DNA of 64,000 bases, taken from positions 1 through 64,000 of the forward strand of contig JAIDPF010000069.1 of assembly GCA_029062895.1 (NCBI GenBank), in the 5' to 3' direction. The stretch is from Lachnospiraceae bacterium. GTDB lineage: Bacteria > Bacillota > Clostridia > Lachnospirales > Lachnospiraceae. The notes under the pieces are model-generated. The model searched no databases. It saw only the letters and a list, made by a program, of their open reading frames with translations, and was not told the DNA's origin. How positions within the stretch are numbered: the first letter of the stretch is position 1; each line of letters begins with the position of its first letter. The position numbers and the translations under genes were made by a program. Shown in pieces: positions 37,455 to 46,681 of this stretch.

Positions 37455-38987
37455 ATGTATATGTCTCAGATCAGTGTAAATAACCTTACTTTTCATTATG
37501 AGGGCAGTTTCGATAATATCTTTGAAAAAGTGTCATTTTCTATTGATACAGATTGGAAATTGGGTTTTATCGGCCGTAACGGAAAAGGAAAAACAACCTT
37601 TTTAAATCTACTTCTGGGGAAATACTCTTATGACGGTTCCATAGATACGACCGCAGCATTTGATTATTTTCCATATAGAATAGAACGCGCCAAAATGCAG
37701 CTTCCCGCCTCTGAATTTATTGACACGTTAAAGGACGGATGCGAAGAGTGGCGCGTGATCTGTGAACTGACACAATTAGGGGAAAGCGCCGAACTTCTTT
37801 ATCGGCCTTATATTACCCTGAGTTTTGGAGAGCAGACCAAAATCATGCTGGCATGTTTATTTTCCGGCGAAAATAATTTTCTGCTTATTGATGAACCAAC
37901 AAACCATTTAGATTCCGCTTCCAGAGAAATGGTCAAACAATATCTGGCTTCCAAAAAAGGATTTATACTGGTATCCCATGACAGGGATCTACTGGATGCT
38001 TGTATCGATCATGTGTTAGTTCTGAACAGGCAGACCATTGAAGTGCAAAAAGGGAATTTTTCAAGCTGGTGGGAAAACAAACAGAGGCGGGATCAATTTG
38101 AACAGTCAACAAATGAAAAGCATCTCAAAGAGATCAAAAAACTAAGACAATCCGCGTCGCGCACATCAGAGTGGGCAGCCCAAAACGAACGTACAAAAAT
38201 CGGCTTTGATCCCAGAAAAGAACCGGATCGATGCGCGGGCACAAGGTCCTATATCGGTGCAAAAACCAAAAAGATGCAGAGCCGGGTAACGCAACTGGAG
38301 ACTCGCATCCAAAGGGAAATTGAAGAAAAGGAAGGTCTCCTGAAAGATTTAGAACTGCCGGCAGATCTGAAAATAGTACCGCTGATACACCACAAACAGA
38401 CACTTGTAAATATCAATCACTATGGTTTGAAATATCAGGGTCGAGAAAATCCTGTATTTACCGATTTGTCATTTACCATTTGTCAGGGAGACCGCATTGA
38501 CCTGCATGGAAAGAATGGCTGCGGGAAATCAACAGTTGTCAAAATGATTTTACAAAAAGCCGGTTTATACAACGGCGATCTGAGCGTTTCAGAGGAAGGC
38601 GTATGTGAAATTGCGTCAGGTCTTGTGATCTCCTACGTCAGTCAGGATACCTCTTTCTTAAAAGGAAACATTCAGGAATTTTGCGAAAAACGCCATTTGA
38701 ACCAGAGCTTATTTTGTTCTATCTTAAGACAGCTCGACTTTGACCGTGTACAGTTCGTTAAAAAAATGGAAGATTATTCGGAAGGACAGAAAAAAAAGGT
38801 ACTGATCGCCGCCAGTTTGCTTACTCCTGCGCACCTTTATCTATGGGATGAACCTTTAAACTATGTAGATATTTTTTCAAGGATGCAGATTGAAAAATTA
38901 CTTTTGAACTATCAGCCGACGATGCTGTTTGTGGAGCATGACGTTATGTTCCGTGAGAAAATTGCCACAAATACCATTACATTGTAG
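37455..38987 (+). CDS. ABC-F type ribosomal protection/translation factor (Lsa/Vga-like)
   Basis: Two ABC domains, no TM; IGRNGKGKTTFLNLLLG, LIDEPTNHLDSASREMV, HGKNGCGKSTVVKMIL. Confidence 0.9.
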   Translation: MYMSQISVNNLTFHYEGSFDNIFEKVSFSIDTDWKLGFIGRNGKGKTTFLNLLLGKYSYDGSIDTTAAFDYFPYRIERAKMQLPASEFIDTLKDGCEEWRVICELTQLGESAELLYRPYITLSFGEQTKIMLACLFSGENNFLLIDEPTNHLDSASREMVKQYLASKKGFILVSHDRDLLDACIDHVLVLNRQTIEVQKGNFSSWWENKQRRDQFEQSTNEKHLKEIKKLRQSASRTSEWAAQNERTKIGFDPRKEPDRCAGTRSYIGAKTKKMQSRVTQLETRIQREIEEKEGLLKDLELPADLKIVPLIHHKQTLVNINHYGLKYQGRENPVFTDLSFTICQGDRIDLHGKNGCGKSTVVKMILQKAGLYNGDLSVSEEGVCEIASGLVISYVSQDTSFLKGNIQEFCEKRHLNQSLFCSILRQLDFDRVQFVKKMEDYSEGQKKKVLIAASLLTPAHLYLWDEPLNYVDIFSRMQIEKLLLNYQPTMLFVEHDVMFREKIATNTITL

Positions 38988-39042
38988 GAAGAAAATAAAC
39001 ACGTCCTGTTCTGTGTACCTTTCTTCTGTCGTACAAATCCAG

Positions 39043-39462
39043 TCACAGATCTGTATCCATGTACAGGCTTCTTCTAATTTCCTCTATAATCTGTTCAATC
39101 TCATTAAGCATCAGCAAAATATTTCTGACTCTTTCTTTCTCATCTTTATCAATCATTCCATCCCGTATGATATCAACCAGTTCCTTGGAAATGACGTCCA
39201 TATCCTGTGCCGATCCCAAAAACTTTAAAACCAGCCGGTCCAAATTCGCCACTGGATCTTTTTGCCGTGTTTCCTTTAACAGATAATCCGTAGATACGTT
39301 AAACCGCTCACTGATCTTTATCAGCTTTCCGATTTCCGGGAACATCGTCCCCGTTTCCCATTTTGATATGGTCTGACGGCTTACGCCTAAGTCTTCAGCC
39401 AGCTCAATTTGAGAAATCTGCGCCCGATTACGGAGTTCATACAATTTCTCACCAAATTCCAT
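39043..39462 (-). CDS. XRE-family HTH transcriptional regulator
   Basis: GEKLYELRNRAQISQIELAEDLGVSRQTISKWETGTMFPEIGKLIKISERF. Confidence 0.93.
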   Translation of the reverse strand: MEFGEKLYELRNRAQISQIELAEDLGVSRQTISKWETGTMFPEIGKLIKISERFNVSTDYLLKETRQKDPVANLDRLVLKFLGSAQDMDVISKELVDIIRDGMIDKDEKERVRNILLMLNEIEQIIEEIRRSLYMDTDL

Positions 39463-39739
39463 TTTTCACGTATCCTCCGACCTTCATTATCACTTAGTCT
39501 GTACGATATTAATTGATATTATATCAGATACTACCCAAAATAAAAACCAACAGGAAAACGCACTTCCTTTTCAATGTGTCACCTTCTGGTTGCGTTAAAA
39601 TTCACAGTATGCCAAATGGTTTTGCCTCAGAATATCAGGGTAGCAAAAAACGGCATTCCCATTCCCCCGGTAAAGGGAAAATAAGAAGCGCCGCCTATTC
39701 CGTATCCACAGAATTTTGAACCATATCAAAACAATCTAA

Positions 39740-40090
39740 CTAAAGCGCCTGCTTGCCACGCTCACCTGTTCTGATTCTGATTGCATCATCTACATCATAG
39801 ACAAATATCTTGCCGTCTCCATAATTTCCTGTTCTGATTCCTTTAGAGATCTTCTCAATCAGTGTCCCGGCAATGGAAGCATCCACTACAGTCTCCACTT
39901 TGATCATAGGAAGCAGCTGGATCTGATTAACAGCAGAGTCAAATCCCTCATAATGACCCTTCTGATTGCCGTATCCTTCCATATGAAAGATATTCAGTCC
40001 GGTCACGCCAAATTCCTCTAAAATCATCCGAAGTTCATTCAATTTTTCAGGTCTTGTTACTATTTCAAGTTTCTTCATCTTTTCATCCAC
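39740..40090 (-). CDS. P-II family nitrogen regulatory protein (divergent T-loop, no adjacent amtB)
   Basis: KKLEIVTRPEKLNELRMILEEFGVTGLNIFHMEGYGNQKGHYEGF...KIFVYDVDDAIRIRTGE. Confidence 0.9.
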   Translation of the reverse strand: MDEKMKKLEIVTRPEKLNELRMILEEFGVTGLNIFHMEGYGNQKGHYEGFDSAVNQIQLLPMIKVETVVDASIAGTLIEKISKGIRTGNYGDGKIFVYDVDDAIRIRTGERGKQAL

Positions 40091-40239
40091 GCCTTTCTAT
40101 AATACATGATTATAGCACACTTTTTATATTTTTAAAGCCTATTTGCATTTTTTCAGCAATTTAGCAAAAATCCGACTAGGACAAATGCAGGATTGAATAT
40201 ACTTTTAACAAGATATGGTCCGCATAAAGGAATTTTCAT

Positions 40240-41052
40240 ATGAAAAAACATCTTCAAAAACTCCGGGACAGTTTTCTGACCGGAACACATATTGCCAAGA
40301 CGCTGCTGGTCTTGGCACTTGGCATCGGCGCTATCGCCATATCCGCTATGTACTTATCCAATGAAGCTGTTACCACCGACAGCTCCAATGTCGTTAATGG
40401 CCGAGCGCTCCCCATTTACTGTGTCGATACTGAAGCTCCTAAAATCGCGCTCACCTTCGACGCTGCATGGGGAAATGATGACACGGCCAATATTCTTGCC
40501 ATTTTGGAAAAACATAATATCCAAGCCACCTTTTTTATGACTGGCGGCTGGGTAGAAAGCTACCCCGATGACGTAAGAGCAATCTACGCGGCAGGACATG
40601 ATCTGGGCAACCATTCTGAAAGCCATCCTGACATGGCGACCCTTTCCACCGAAGAGATCCGTCAGCAGCTGATGGGACCGCATGAACGGGTTCGAGAACT
40701 GACCGGATATGAAATGATGCTGTTCCGACCGCCCTATGGTTCCTATGACAACGACCTGATCAACACCGCTTCTGAGTGTGGTTATTACACGATACAATGG
40801 GACGTTGACAGCCTAGACTGGAAAGATTACGGCATAGATTCCATCATCTCCACAGTATGCAATCATAAGCATCTGGGCAACGGCTCCATTATCCTCTGCC
40901 ACAATGGCGCAAAATATACCGCGCAGGCTCTGGACACCCTGATCACCGATCTGAAAGCACAGGGATATGAATTTGTAAAACTTTCCGATCTGATCTATAC
41001 AGATGATTATTATATGGATCACGAAGGGCGGCAACACCAGCAGCAGCAATAA
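40240..41052 (+). CDS. polysaccharide deacetylase (PdaA/PdaB-like)
   Basis: KIALTFDAAWGNDDTANILAILEKHNIQATFFMTGGWVE; LGNHSESHPDM; FRPPYGSY. Confidence 0.93.
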   Translation: MKKHLQKLRDSFLTGTHIAKTLLVLALGIGAIAISAMYLSNEAVTTDSSNVVNGRALPIYCVDTEAPKIALTFDAAWGNDDTANILAILEKHNIQATFFMTGGWVESYPDDVRAIYAAGHDLGNHSESHPDMATLSTEEIRQQLMGPHERVRELTGYEMMLFRPPYGSYDNDLINTASECGYYTIQWDVDSLDWKDYGIDSIISTVCNHKHLGNGSIILCHNGAKYTAQALDTLITDLKAQGYEFVKLSDLIYTDDYYMDHEGRQHQQQQ

Positions 41053-41059
41053 GGTACCA

Positions 41060-41100
41060 AAAAATCAACACTGCACTTGGTTTGTGTAGTGTTGATTTTT
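41060..41100. terminator. bidirectional intrinsic terminator AAAAATCAACACT/AGTGTTGATTTTT
   Basis: 13-bp perfect stem between convergent genes. Confidence 0.92.
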
Positions 41101-41123
41101 CATTACAGCCAATCTGTTTTACA

Positions 41124-41555
41124 TTATAACTGTTCCATTTCTTCCTGTCCCAGCATCCGGATTCCCTTCTGGTTAAGGACTTTTGCCGCCTTATCATTAT
41201 CCGTCACACGTAAAACCGTATATGCCATATCCTTTTTAGCGGTTGTAAAAGCATAGGAATAATCAAGATTTATATTTGCCTCGCCTAACGCCGTCAATGT
41301 CTGCAGTAACGCTCCCGGCTGATCGGGAATGGCTACGGCAAGTACTTCATTGACGGATGTAACAAATCCAGCTTCCTTAATGATACGCACCGCATTGTAA
41401 GTGTCCTTTACAATAATCCGCAAAATACCAAAATCCTGCATCTCTGCGATAGACATGGCGCGCATGTCAATATTATTCTGAGATAGAATATCAATCAACT
41501 CGGCAAGACAACCGGGCTTATTCTCTAAGAATACGGAAATTTGTTTCACTGTCAT
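41124..41555 (-). CDS. ACT domain-containing protein
   Basis: Two ACT repeats: VFLENKPGCLAELIDILSQNNIDMRAMSIAE. Confidence 0.92.
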   Translation of the reverse strand: MTVKQISVFLENKPGCLAELIDILSQNNIDMRAMSIAEMQDFGILRIIVKDTYNAVRIIKEAGFVTSVNEVLAVAIPDQPGALLQTLTALGEANINLDYSYAFTTAKKDMAYTVLRVTDNDKAAKVLNQKGIRMLGQEEMEQL

Positions 41556-41612
41556 GGCATTTCCTCCTTAACTAATTTTATGATTTATCAGAAACTCTTT
41601 CCACTGGTTTCA

Positions 41613-42914
41613 TTAATATAAGTGGCGGTTATCAATAATACGGACAGCCTTGCCCTCGCTTCTGGTAATCGTCTTAGGCGCAACAAGCTTCACTTTTGCA
41701 TAGATACCCAGCATAGCCTTCAAGGCATTTACCAGTTCCTTCTCCTTTACAGCTACTTCGGTAACGGAATCAGAAAACATTTCTGGCGTCATTTCTACCT
41801 GCACCTCCAACGTATCACTGTTGTTGACACGATCCACGATGATCTGGTAGTTTGCCGCATAACCTTTGTTTAAAAGCACTGTTTCGATCTGGGACGGAAA
41901 TACATTGACGCCCTTGACGATCAGCATATCGTCGCTTCGTCCCATCGGCTTAGTCATCTTCACATGGGTTCTTCCGCAGGAACATTTCTTTCTGGACAAT
42001 ACACAGATGTCTCTGGTACGGTAACGCAGCAACGGAAAGGCTTCCTTCGTGATACTGGTAAATACAAGTTCTCCCTTCTCCCCCTCCGGCAGAACCTCAC
42101 CCGTATTCGGGTCGATGATCTCCGCAATAAAATGATCTTCATTGATATGCATACCGGTCTGTTCGCTGCACTCAAACGATACACCCGGTCCTGATATTTC
42201 TGTCAAACCATAGATATCATATGCCTTAATGCCCAGAGACTTTTCTATGTCGCGGCGCATCTCCTCCGTCCATGCCTCTGCACCAAAGATTCCTGCCTTT
42301 AATTTGATCTGATCCTTTAGTCCTCTCTCATTAATACTCTCTCCAAGATATGCAGCATAAGAAGGCGTACAGCAAAGAATCGTGGAGCCAAGATCCGTCA
42401 TGAACTGGATCTGGCGATCCGTATTCCCGGAAGACATGGGAAGCGTCAGGGATCCCACCTTATGGGAACCGCCATTTAATCCGGGACCTCCGGTAAATAA
42501 ACCATAGCCATAGCAGACATGCACAACATCCTCCTTTGTGCCTCCGACTGCTACGATCGCACGAGCACAGCACTCATCCCAAAGGTCAATATCATGCTGC
42601 GTATAAAATGCCACTACACGCCGCCCTGTCGTGCCACTGGTGGACTGAATACGAACACAGTCGGAAAGCGGCACCGCGACTAATCCATAAGGATACGCGT
42701 CTCTCAAATCATCTTTGGTAAGAAACGGCAACTTATGTAAGTCATCAATGGACTTGATATCCTCCGGGGTTACCCCCTTTTCTTCCATTTTCTTTCTGTA
42801 GTATTCCACATTGTCATAGACGTGTCTGACCTGTTTCACAAGACGCTCGTTCTGCAGTTCGATGATCTGCTCCCTCGACGCGCACTCGATTTCAGGCTGA
42901 TAATAATGTTCCAT
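41613..42914 (-). CDS. paaK: phenylacetate-CoA ligase family
   Basis: SIDDLHKLPFLTKDDLRDAYPYGL; IQSTSGTTGRRV; DIYGLTEISGPGV. Confidence 0.93.
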   Translation of the reverse strand: MEHYYQPEIECASREQIIELQNERLVKQVRHVYDNVEYYRKKMEEKGVTPEDIKSIDDLHKLPFLTKDDLRDAYPYGLVAVPLSDCVRIQSTSGTTGRRVVAFYTQHDIDLWDECCARAIVAVGGTKEDVVHVCYGYGLFTGGPGLNGGSHKVGSLTLPMSSGNTDRQIQFMTDLGSTILCCTPSYAAYLGESINERGLKDQIKLKAGIFGAEAWTEEMRRDIEKSLGIKAYDIYGLTEISGPGVSFECSEQTGMHINEDHFIAEIIDPNTGEVLPEGEKGELVFTSITKEAFPLLRYRTRDICVLSRKKCSCGRTHVKMTKPMGRSDDMLIVKGVNVFPSQIETVLLNKGYAANYQIIVDRVNNSDTLEVQVEMTPEMFSDSVTEVAVKEKELVNALKAMLGIYAKVKLVAPKTITRSEGKAVRIIDNRHLY

Positions 42915-43020
42915 TTTGTTACTTTCTCCCTTCTTAATTTTGTTATTTTAACTTCTGTTTTTGTGTTTTATATGATTTTGTTTTAAAAGATTTAGTTTTA
43001 TTATATTTGTTTCATTTAAA

Positions 43021-43770
43021 CTATTTTGCTTTATCAATCCTGTGAAGTGTCCAAACCCTTGTATTATATGCCTCTTTCACCTCCGTACCGCAGTACTGGC
43101 ACCGCCTTGTGCTGCCGACTGCTATCATCGGCGCGCCACAGTTCGGACAGTTCCCGACATACTCATAGGCAAGATCATCATCCACCTTTGACATATCCTG
43201 TACAAAAACCAGTTCCATATCATACCGGCACTGCTGTTTTTTATTATCAATTATCTTTCCCTTTTCTTCGGAAATCTTAGAATAATAATATTGCAGCGCA
43301 GACTGTATCTTGATCTTGCACATTCCGTCCTTCTTTTCATAACGCGAAATCTCTGTCCGGTGGATCTGAAGCTGATCAAAACACTCTGTGATCCCCAGCT
43401 TCTTTTCTTCTCCAATGATCAGATCCGCCTGCTGCTTGATGGCATCGCTGGCATCCTTTAAGTAGGTAAGCGATTTGTTCTCTATCGCTTCCAGATAAGC
43501 CCGTAATGTGTTCTCACAGATCTTCTTCCACTCCGGCCAGTTAAACTCCGGGAAATCCCTCTTAATTTTGGGCAGTTCAACGTTTGTCATGCCGGAGACC
43601 GACTTGGGAGTATTGTTATACACTTCCTCCTGCTGTTTAAAGCCCTCTACAATGTCCGGCGTCCCAAATGCTTGCTGTGAAATCTGCCGCACCCGGTAGA
43701 TTACATAGATAATCGTTCCAGCCAAAGTGCCGCCAACTAAGATTCCAAGCACAGATAACACATAAAACAT
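43021..43770 (-). CDS. TIM44-like/zinc-ribbon membrane protein
   Basis: N-term TM; NCPNCGAPMIAVGSTRRCQYCGTEV zinc ribbon; TIM44-like middle. Confidence 0.7.
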   Translation of the reverse strand: MFYVLSVLGILVGGTLAGTIIYVIYRVRQISQQAFGTPDIVEGFKQQEEVYNNTPKSVSGMTNVELPKIKRDFPEFNWPEWKKICENTLRAYLEAIENKSLTYLKDASDAIKQQADLIIGEEKKLGITECFDQLQIHRTEISRYEKKDGMCKIKIQSALQYYYSKISEEKGKIIDNKKQQCRYDMELVFVQDMSKVDDDLAYEYVGNCPNCGAPMIAVGSTRRCQYCGTEVKEAYNTRVWTLHRIDKAK

Positions 43771-43882
43771 TTATTTTACCTCCAAAATATCCCTATACTC
43801 CTTAAGCACATAAAAAATATTTTTATAAATTTATTTTAGCATATTCCCCAATCAAAGTCACTACTGCATAACACTTTGAGGC

Positions 43883-44434
43883 TTAACGCAAAAGCTTGTT
43901 TGCCGCCCATCCGAAATAGGCTGCCAGCGGCACCAGTGGAAACGCTTCCACAATATATCTTATATAATACCTGTCAACCCCATACTTGTGTTCCAGAACC
44001 GCGCCATAAATCAAAGCGGCAGCGCTTCCGATGCAGAACAGCATAGCAGCCAGCGCGGCGATCCCCACCCGGATACAATGCTTTTTCCGGCATGCTTTAT
44101 CCGCAAAGCTTTCGGGTCTTCTCTCCTCATATGCCTTTCTCCAGACATAACAGTTGCCGGTCCTTCCAAGGTATTCCCATCCCAGTTCAATCCCTGTCTG
44201 CATATACTGTACCTTCGGAAGTGCCGAAACATCCACAATATATCTGTATTTTATCGGTTCTGTCTGCACAAACTCATAATAAAAGAAGCTCATCTCTCCA
44301 AGCGTCATAAGATGAAATCCACCCCGCGAATAATTTTCCAAAGCTTCCTCCAGCCTATCCGGCTTGACATACCTGCATGCTGCGAACCATTTTTTCATAC
44401 CGTCTGAACTACTCCCTTTCATACTTTTTTTCAT
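43883..44434 (-). CDS. DUF2812 domain membrane protein
   Basis: FHLMTLGEMSFFYYEFVQTEPIKYRYIVDV; C-terminal TMs. Confidence 0.75.
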   Translation of the reverse strand: MKKSMKGSSSDGMKKWFAACRYVKPDRLEEALENYSRGGFHLMTLGEMSFFYYEFVQTEPIKYRYIVDVSALPKVQYMQTGIELGWEYLGRTGNCYVWRKAYEERRPESFADKACRKKHCIRVGIAALAAMLFCIGSAAALIYGAVLEHKYGVDRYYIRYIVEAFPLVPLAAYFGWAANKLLR

Positions 44435-44798
44435 TATATACTATTTTTTTTCTCTTGTCTTAATTTATTTTGCATTTCTTATTTTAAATATAAATTTTAT
44501 AGTAAATCCTTCATAAAAAACCTTTGTTATTAAAACTTTGCCATAAAGATAGTTAAGAATTGCAAATCTTCAATAAATATGAAACAATATATTATCAGAC
44601 AGTCAGTTATTACATATTGATTCCGATGCCTGAGATGACTAATCGGCCACCATCCCACGAAGATTTTTATATAAAACAGAAAGGTTCGGTGATTACATAT
44701 GCGCAATTCATGCGCCCTATTTCGTGTTCTTATGAAAGCATGCTTGCAAAAAGAATGGATCGTGTTGACACGCACGAAAGCATATTCTGTCAACTGCC

Positions 44799-45305
44799 AT
44801 GAACTCTCTTGCATCCACCGCTTTCACCAGAGAAGGTGCGCATCTAAGTCTAATCAAATATATCCCGGTAAAATATCGGATACAGCTTTATACCAAAGCT
44901 GCCATCAGCGTATTTATTACCTTCCCTGCCATGTTATTCTGCATCATCATCTTGGGAGTTGCACTACAGATCCATCCGCTGTATCTCCTTTATTACAGTC
45001 TGATCTCTCTGGCAGTCATTGTCTTAACCACCGTCATCGGACTTGTATTAGATTCCACTCATCCTCACGACAGCTGGGATGATGAATACAGCGCCCTTCG
45101 AGGCCATCTGAACAGCTTTTTTGATATGGCTCTGGTCATGGTAATCTCGATCCTGATCATTACCATCAGTCTCTTGGTCTATGAATTTACCCCTATGGGG
45201 CTTGCTGCTTTTCACATCCTTTTAGCTGTGATTCTTTTAGCTGCAGCTGTATCATCTGTTATTTTCGGGGAGAAAAAGGTCATAGAAAATATGAAATCAT
45301 TATAG
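44799..45305 (+). pseudogene. C-terminal remnant of an ABC-2 type permease (ABC exporter)
   Basis: MNSLASTAFTREGAHLSLIKYIPVKYRIQLYTKAAISVFI...GLVLDSTHPHDSWDDEYSALRGHLNSF resembles an internal-to-C-terminal permease segment; no matching N-terminal half upstream. Confidence 0.55.
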
Positions 45306-45315
45306 AGACATATAT

Positions 45316-45918
45316 TTATGCATGAGATTGAGCATAAGAAAATACCTTCCGTATCGGTCGGTATAACACCATCATAATCACACCATTGCTGAATCCATGA
45401 ATCAGATCAAAAGGAATCCCGGCAATCCACCATGCGACTGCCGTATGAATGCCGCTGGTAAAAATATATACGATCGCGCAGAGCCCGCCAAAGCAGAAAC
45501 CGTACAGAGCGGAGAATATGCTCCAGAACCATACTGAACTCTGCCTCCTGCATAGATATGCCAGCACGGCTAACAGCGGCCAAATATAAAGATACATGAT
45601 CGACCAGAGATTGACAGGCCAAATCAGGCACTCCACACCAACGAATACCACGACAGCAATGATGCTTTTCAAACCATATATGGCTGAAAACATGATAATC
45701 AGGAACGTGACGATCTCCACATTGGGTAGAGAGGAAAGCGCCAGTTTCCCTGCCTCCAATGCAGCAATCATCATCCCCATTTCCGCCAGGTCTCTTGTCG
45801 TATATTTCTTAGCATCCGCTTTATTCATAGGATGATCTTTCATAAACAAGCGCATACTCTCCTCCATCCTCAATCGGCTGTGATTCAATGCCGTAGCTGC
45901 CATATTCGCCATTGACAT
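45316..45918 (-). CDS. ECF transporter S component (start probably internal, MKDHP or MNKAD)
   Basis: Multi-TM FSAIYGLKSIIAVVVFVGVECLIWPVNLWSIMYLYIWPLL; paired with DUF4430 under a B12 riboswitch. Confidence 0.85.
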   Translation of the reverse strand: MSMANMAATALNHSRLRMEESMRLFMKDHPMNKADAKKYTTRDLAEMGMMIAALEAGKLALSSLPNVEIVTFLIIMFSAIYGLKSIIAVVVFVGVECLIWPVNLWSIMYLYIWPLLAVLAYLCRRQSSVWFWSIFSALYGFCFGGLCAIVYIFTSGIHTAVAWWIAGIPFDLIHGFSNGVIMMVLYRPIRKVFSYAQSHA

Positions 45919-46306
45919 AAATCGCCCAATAGGACTGGTCGATGCTGTAATCTGCCGTTATGCCGTTAACAGTAGTAATATAGAAGCCGTATTCGCCATC
46001 CTCCCCCTGAAGTTCCAATCCTTCCATCTCGCGAATCGCCTCTAGCAGATACTCTGCATCGGTGTTGTGTTCATAAACGGTATCCATGCCATTATTGTCC
46101 GTAAGCGTCACTGTGATGCTTTTATCCCCGCTCTGAGTTTTTGGCGCAAATATTATCGACAGAATGATCAGAAGTACGACCACGACAACCGCTAAAACCG
46201 CTACAATAAGAATACCTCTCCCGCCTTTTTGCGTATTTTCCTCTGCCTTTGACTTTTCTTTCGTTACTGTTTCTTCTGTTACTGTTTCCTTCATTTTTAT
46301 AACCAT
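45821..46306 (-). CDS. DUF4430 domain-containing (transcobalamin-like) membrane-anchored protein
   Basis: ITVTLTDNNGMDTVYEHNTDAEYLLEAIREMEGLELQGEDGEYGFYITTVNGITADYSIDQSYWAIYVNGEYGSYGIESQPIEDGGEYALVYE. Confidence 0.92.
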   Translation of the reverse strand: MVIKMKETVTEETVTKEKSKAEENTQKGGRGILIVAVLAVVVVVLLIILSIIFAPKTQSGDKSITVTLTDNNGMDTVYEHNTDAEYLLEAIREMEGLELQGEDGEYGFYITTVNGITADYSIDQSYWAIYVNGEYGSYGIESQPIEDGGEYALVYERSSYE

Positions 46307-46348
46307 ACTCCTTTCTCAGTCTGCAAGTTTGTGGCGTCAGACTGACAT

Positions 46349-46383
46349 AAAAAGGTTCTCTGCCACAAAACATGCAAAGAACC
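46349..46383 (-). terminator. terminator stem GGTTCTTTGC/GCAGAGAACC-TTTTT (riboswitch expression platform)
   Basis: Between cobalamin aptamer and DUF4430 start. Confidence 0.8.
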
Positions 46384-46439
46384 CTATAAAAATCACCGAA
46401 AGATTTTCCTCTTCTTCATACAACCAATGCCTCGTGGTT

Positions 46440-46632
46440 TGGAGCGTTCCGCTCCTGTATCATAACAGGCAGGTTTCCCGGCTCACAGATCATCGCTTAT
46501 CCAACTGCCTTCCCGGTTTCCCAGTGGCGCTTCAGCCGGACGCTCCCTGCTTACGGTGACGAGATCGCGCAGGATTTACACCTGCTTCCCTTTTCACCAA
46601 TCCAAACCGCATTTTGGTTAGATTGACACCTG
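46440..46632 (-). ncRNA. cobalamin (AdoCbl) riboswitch
   Basis: Minus strand: GGGAAGCAGGTGTAAATCCTGCGCGATCTCGTCACCGTAAGCAGGGAG...GCCACTGGGAAACCGGGAAGGC...GATGATCTGTGAGCCGGGAAACCTGCC. Confidence 0.93.
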
Positions 46633-46681
46633 ATATGTTCTGTATTTAATTGAATTATCTGTTGCGGTTCAGCTACTCATC

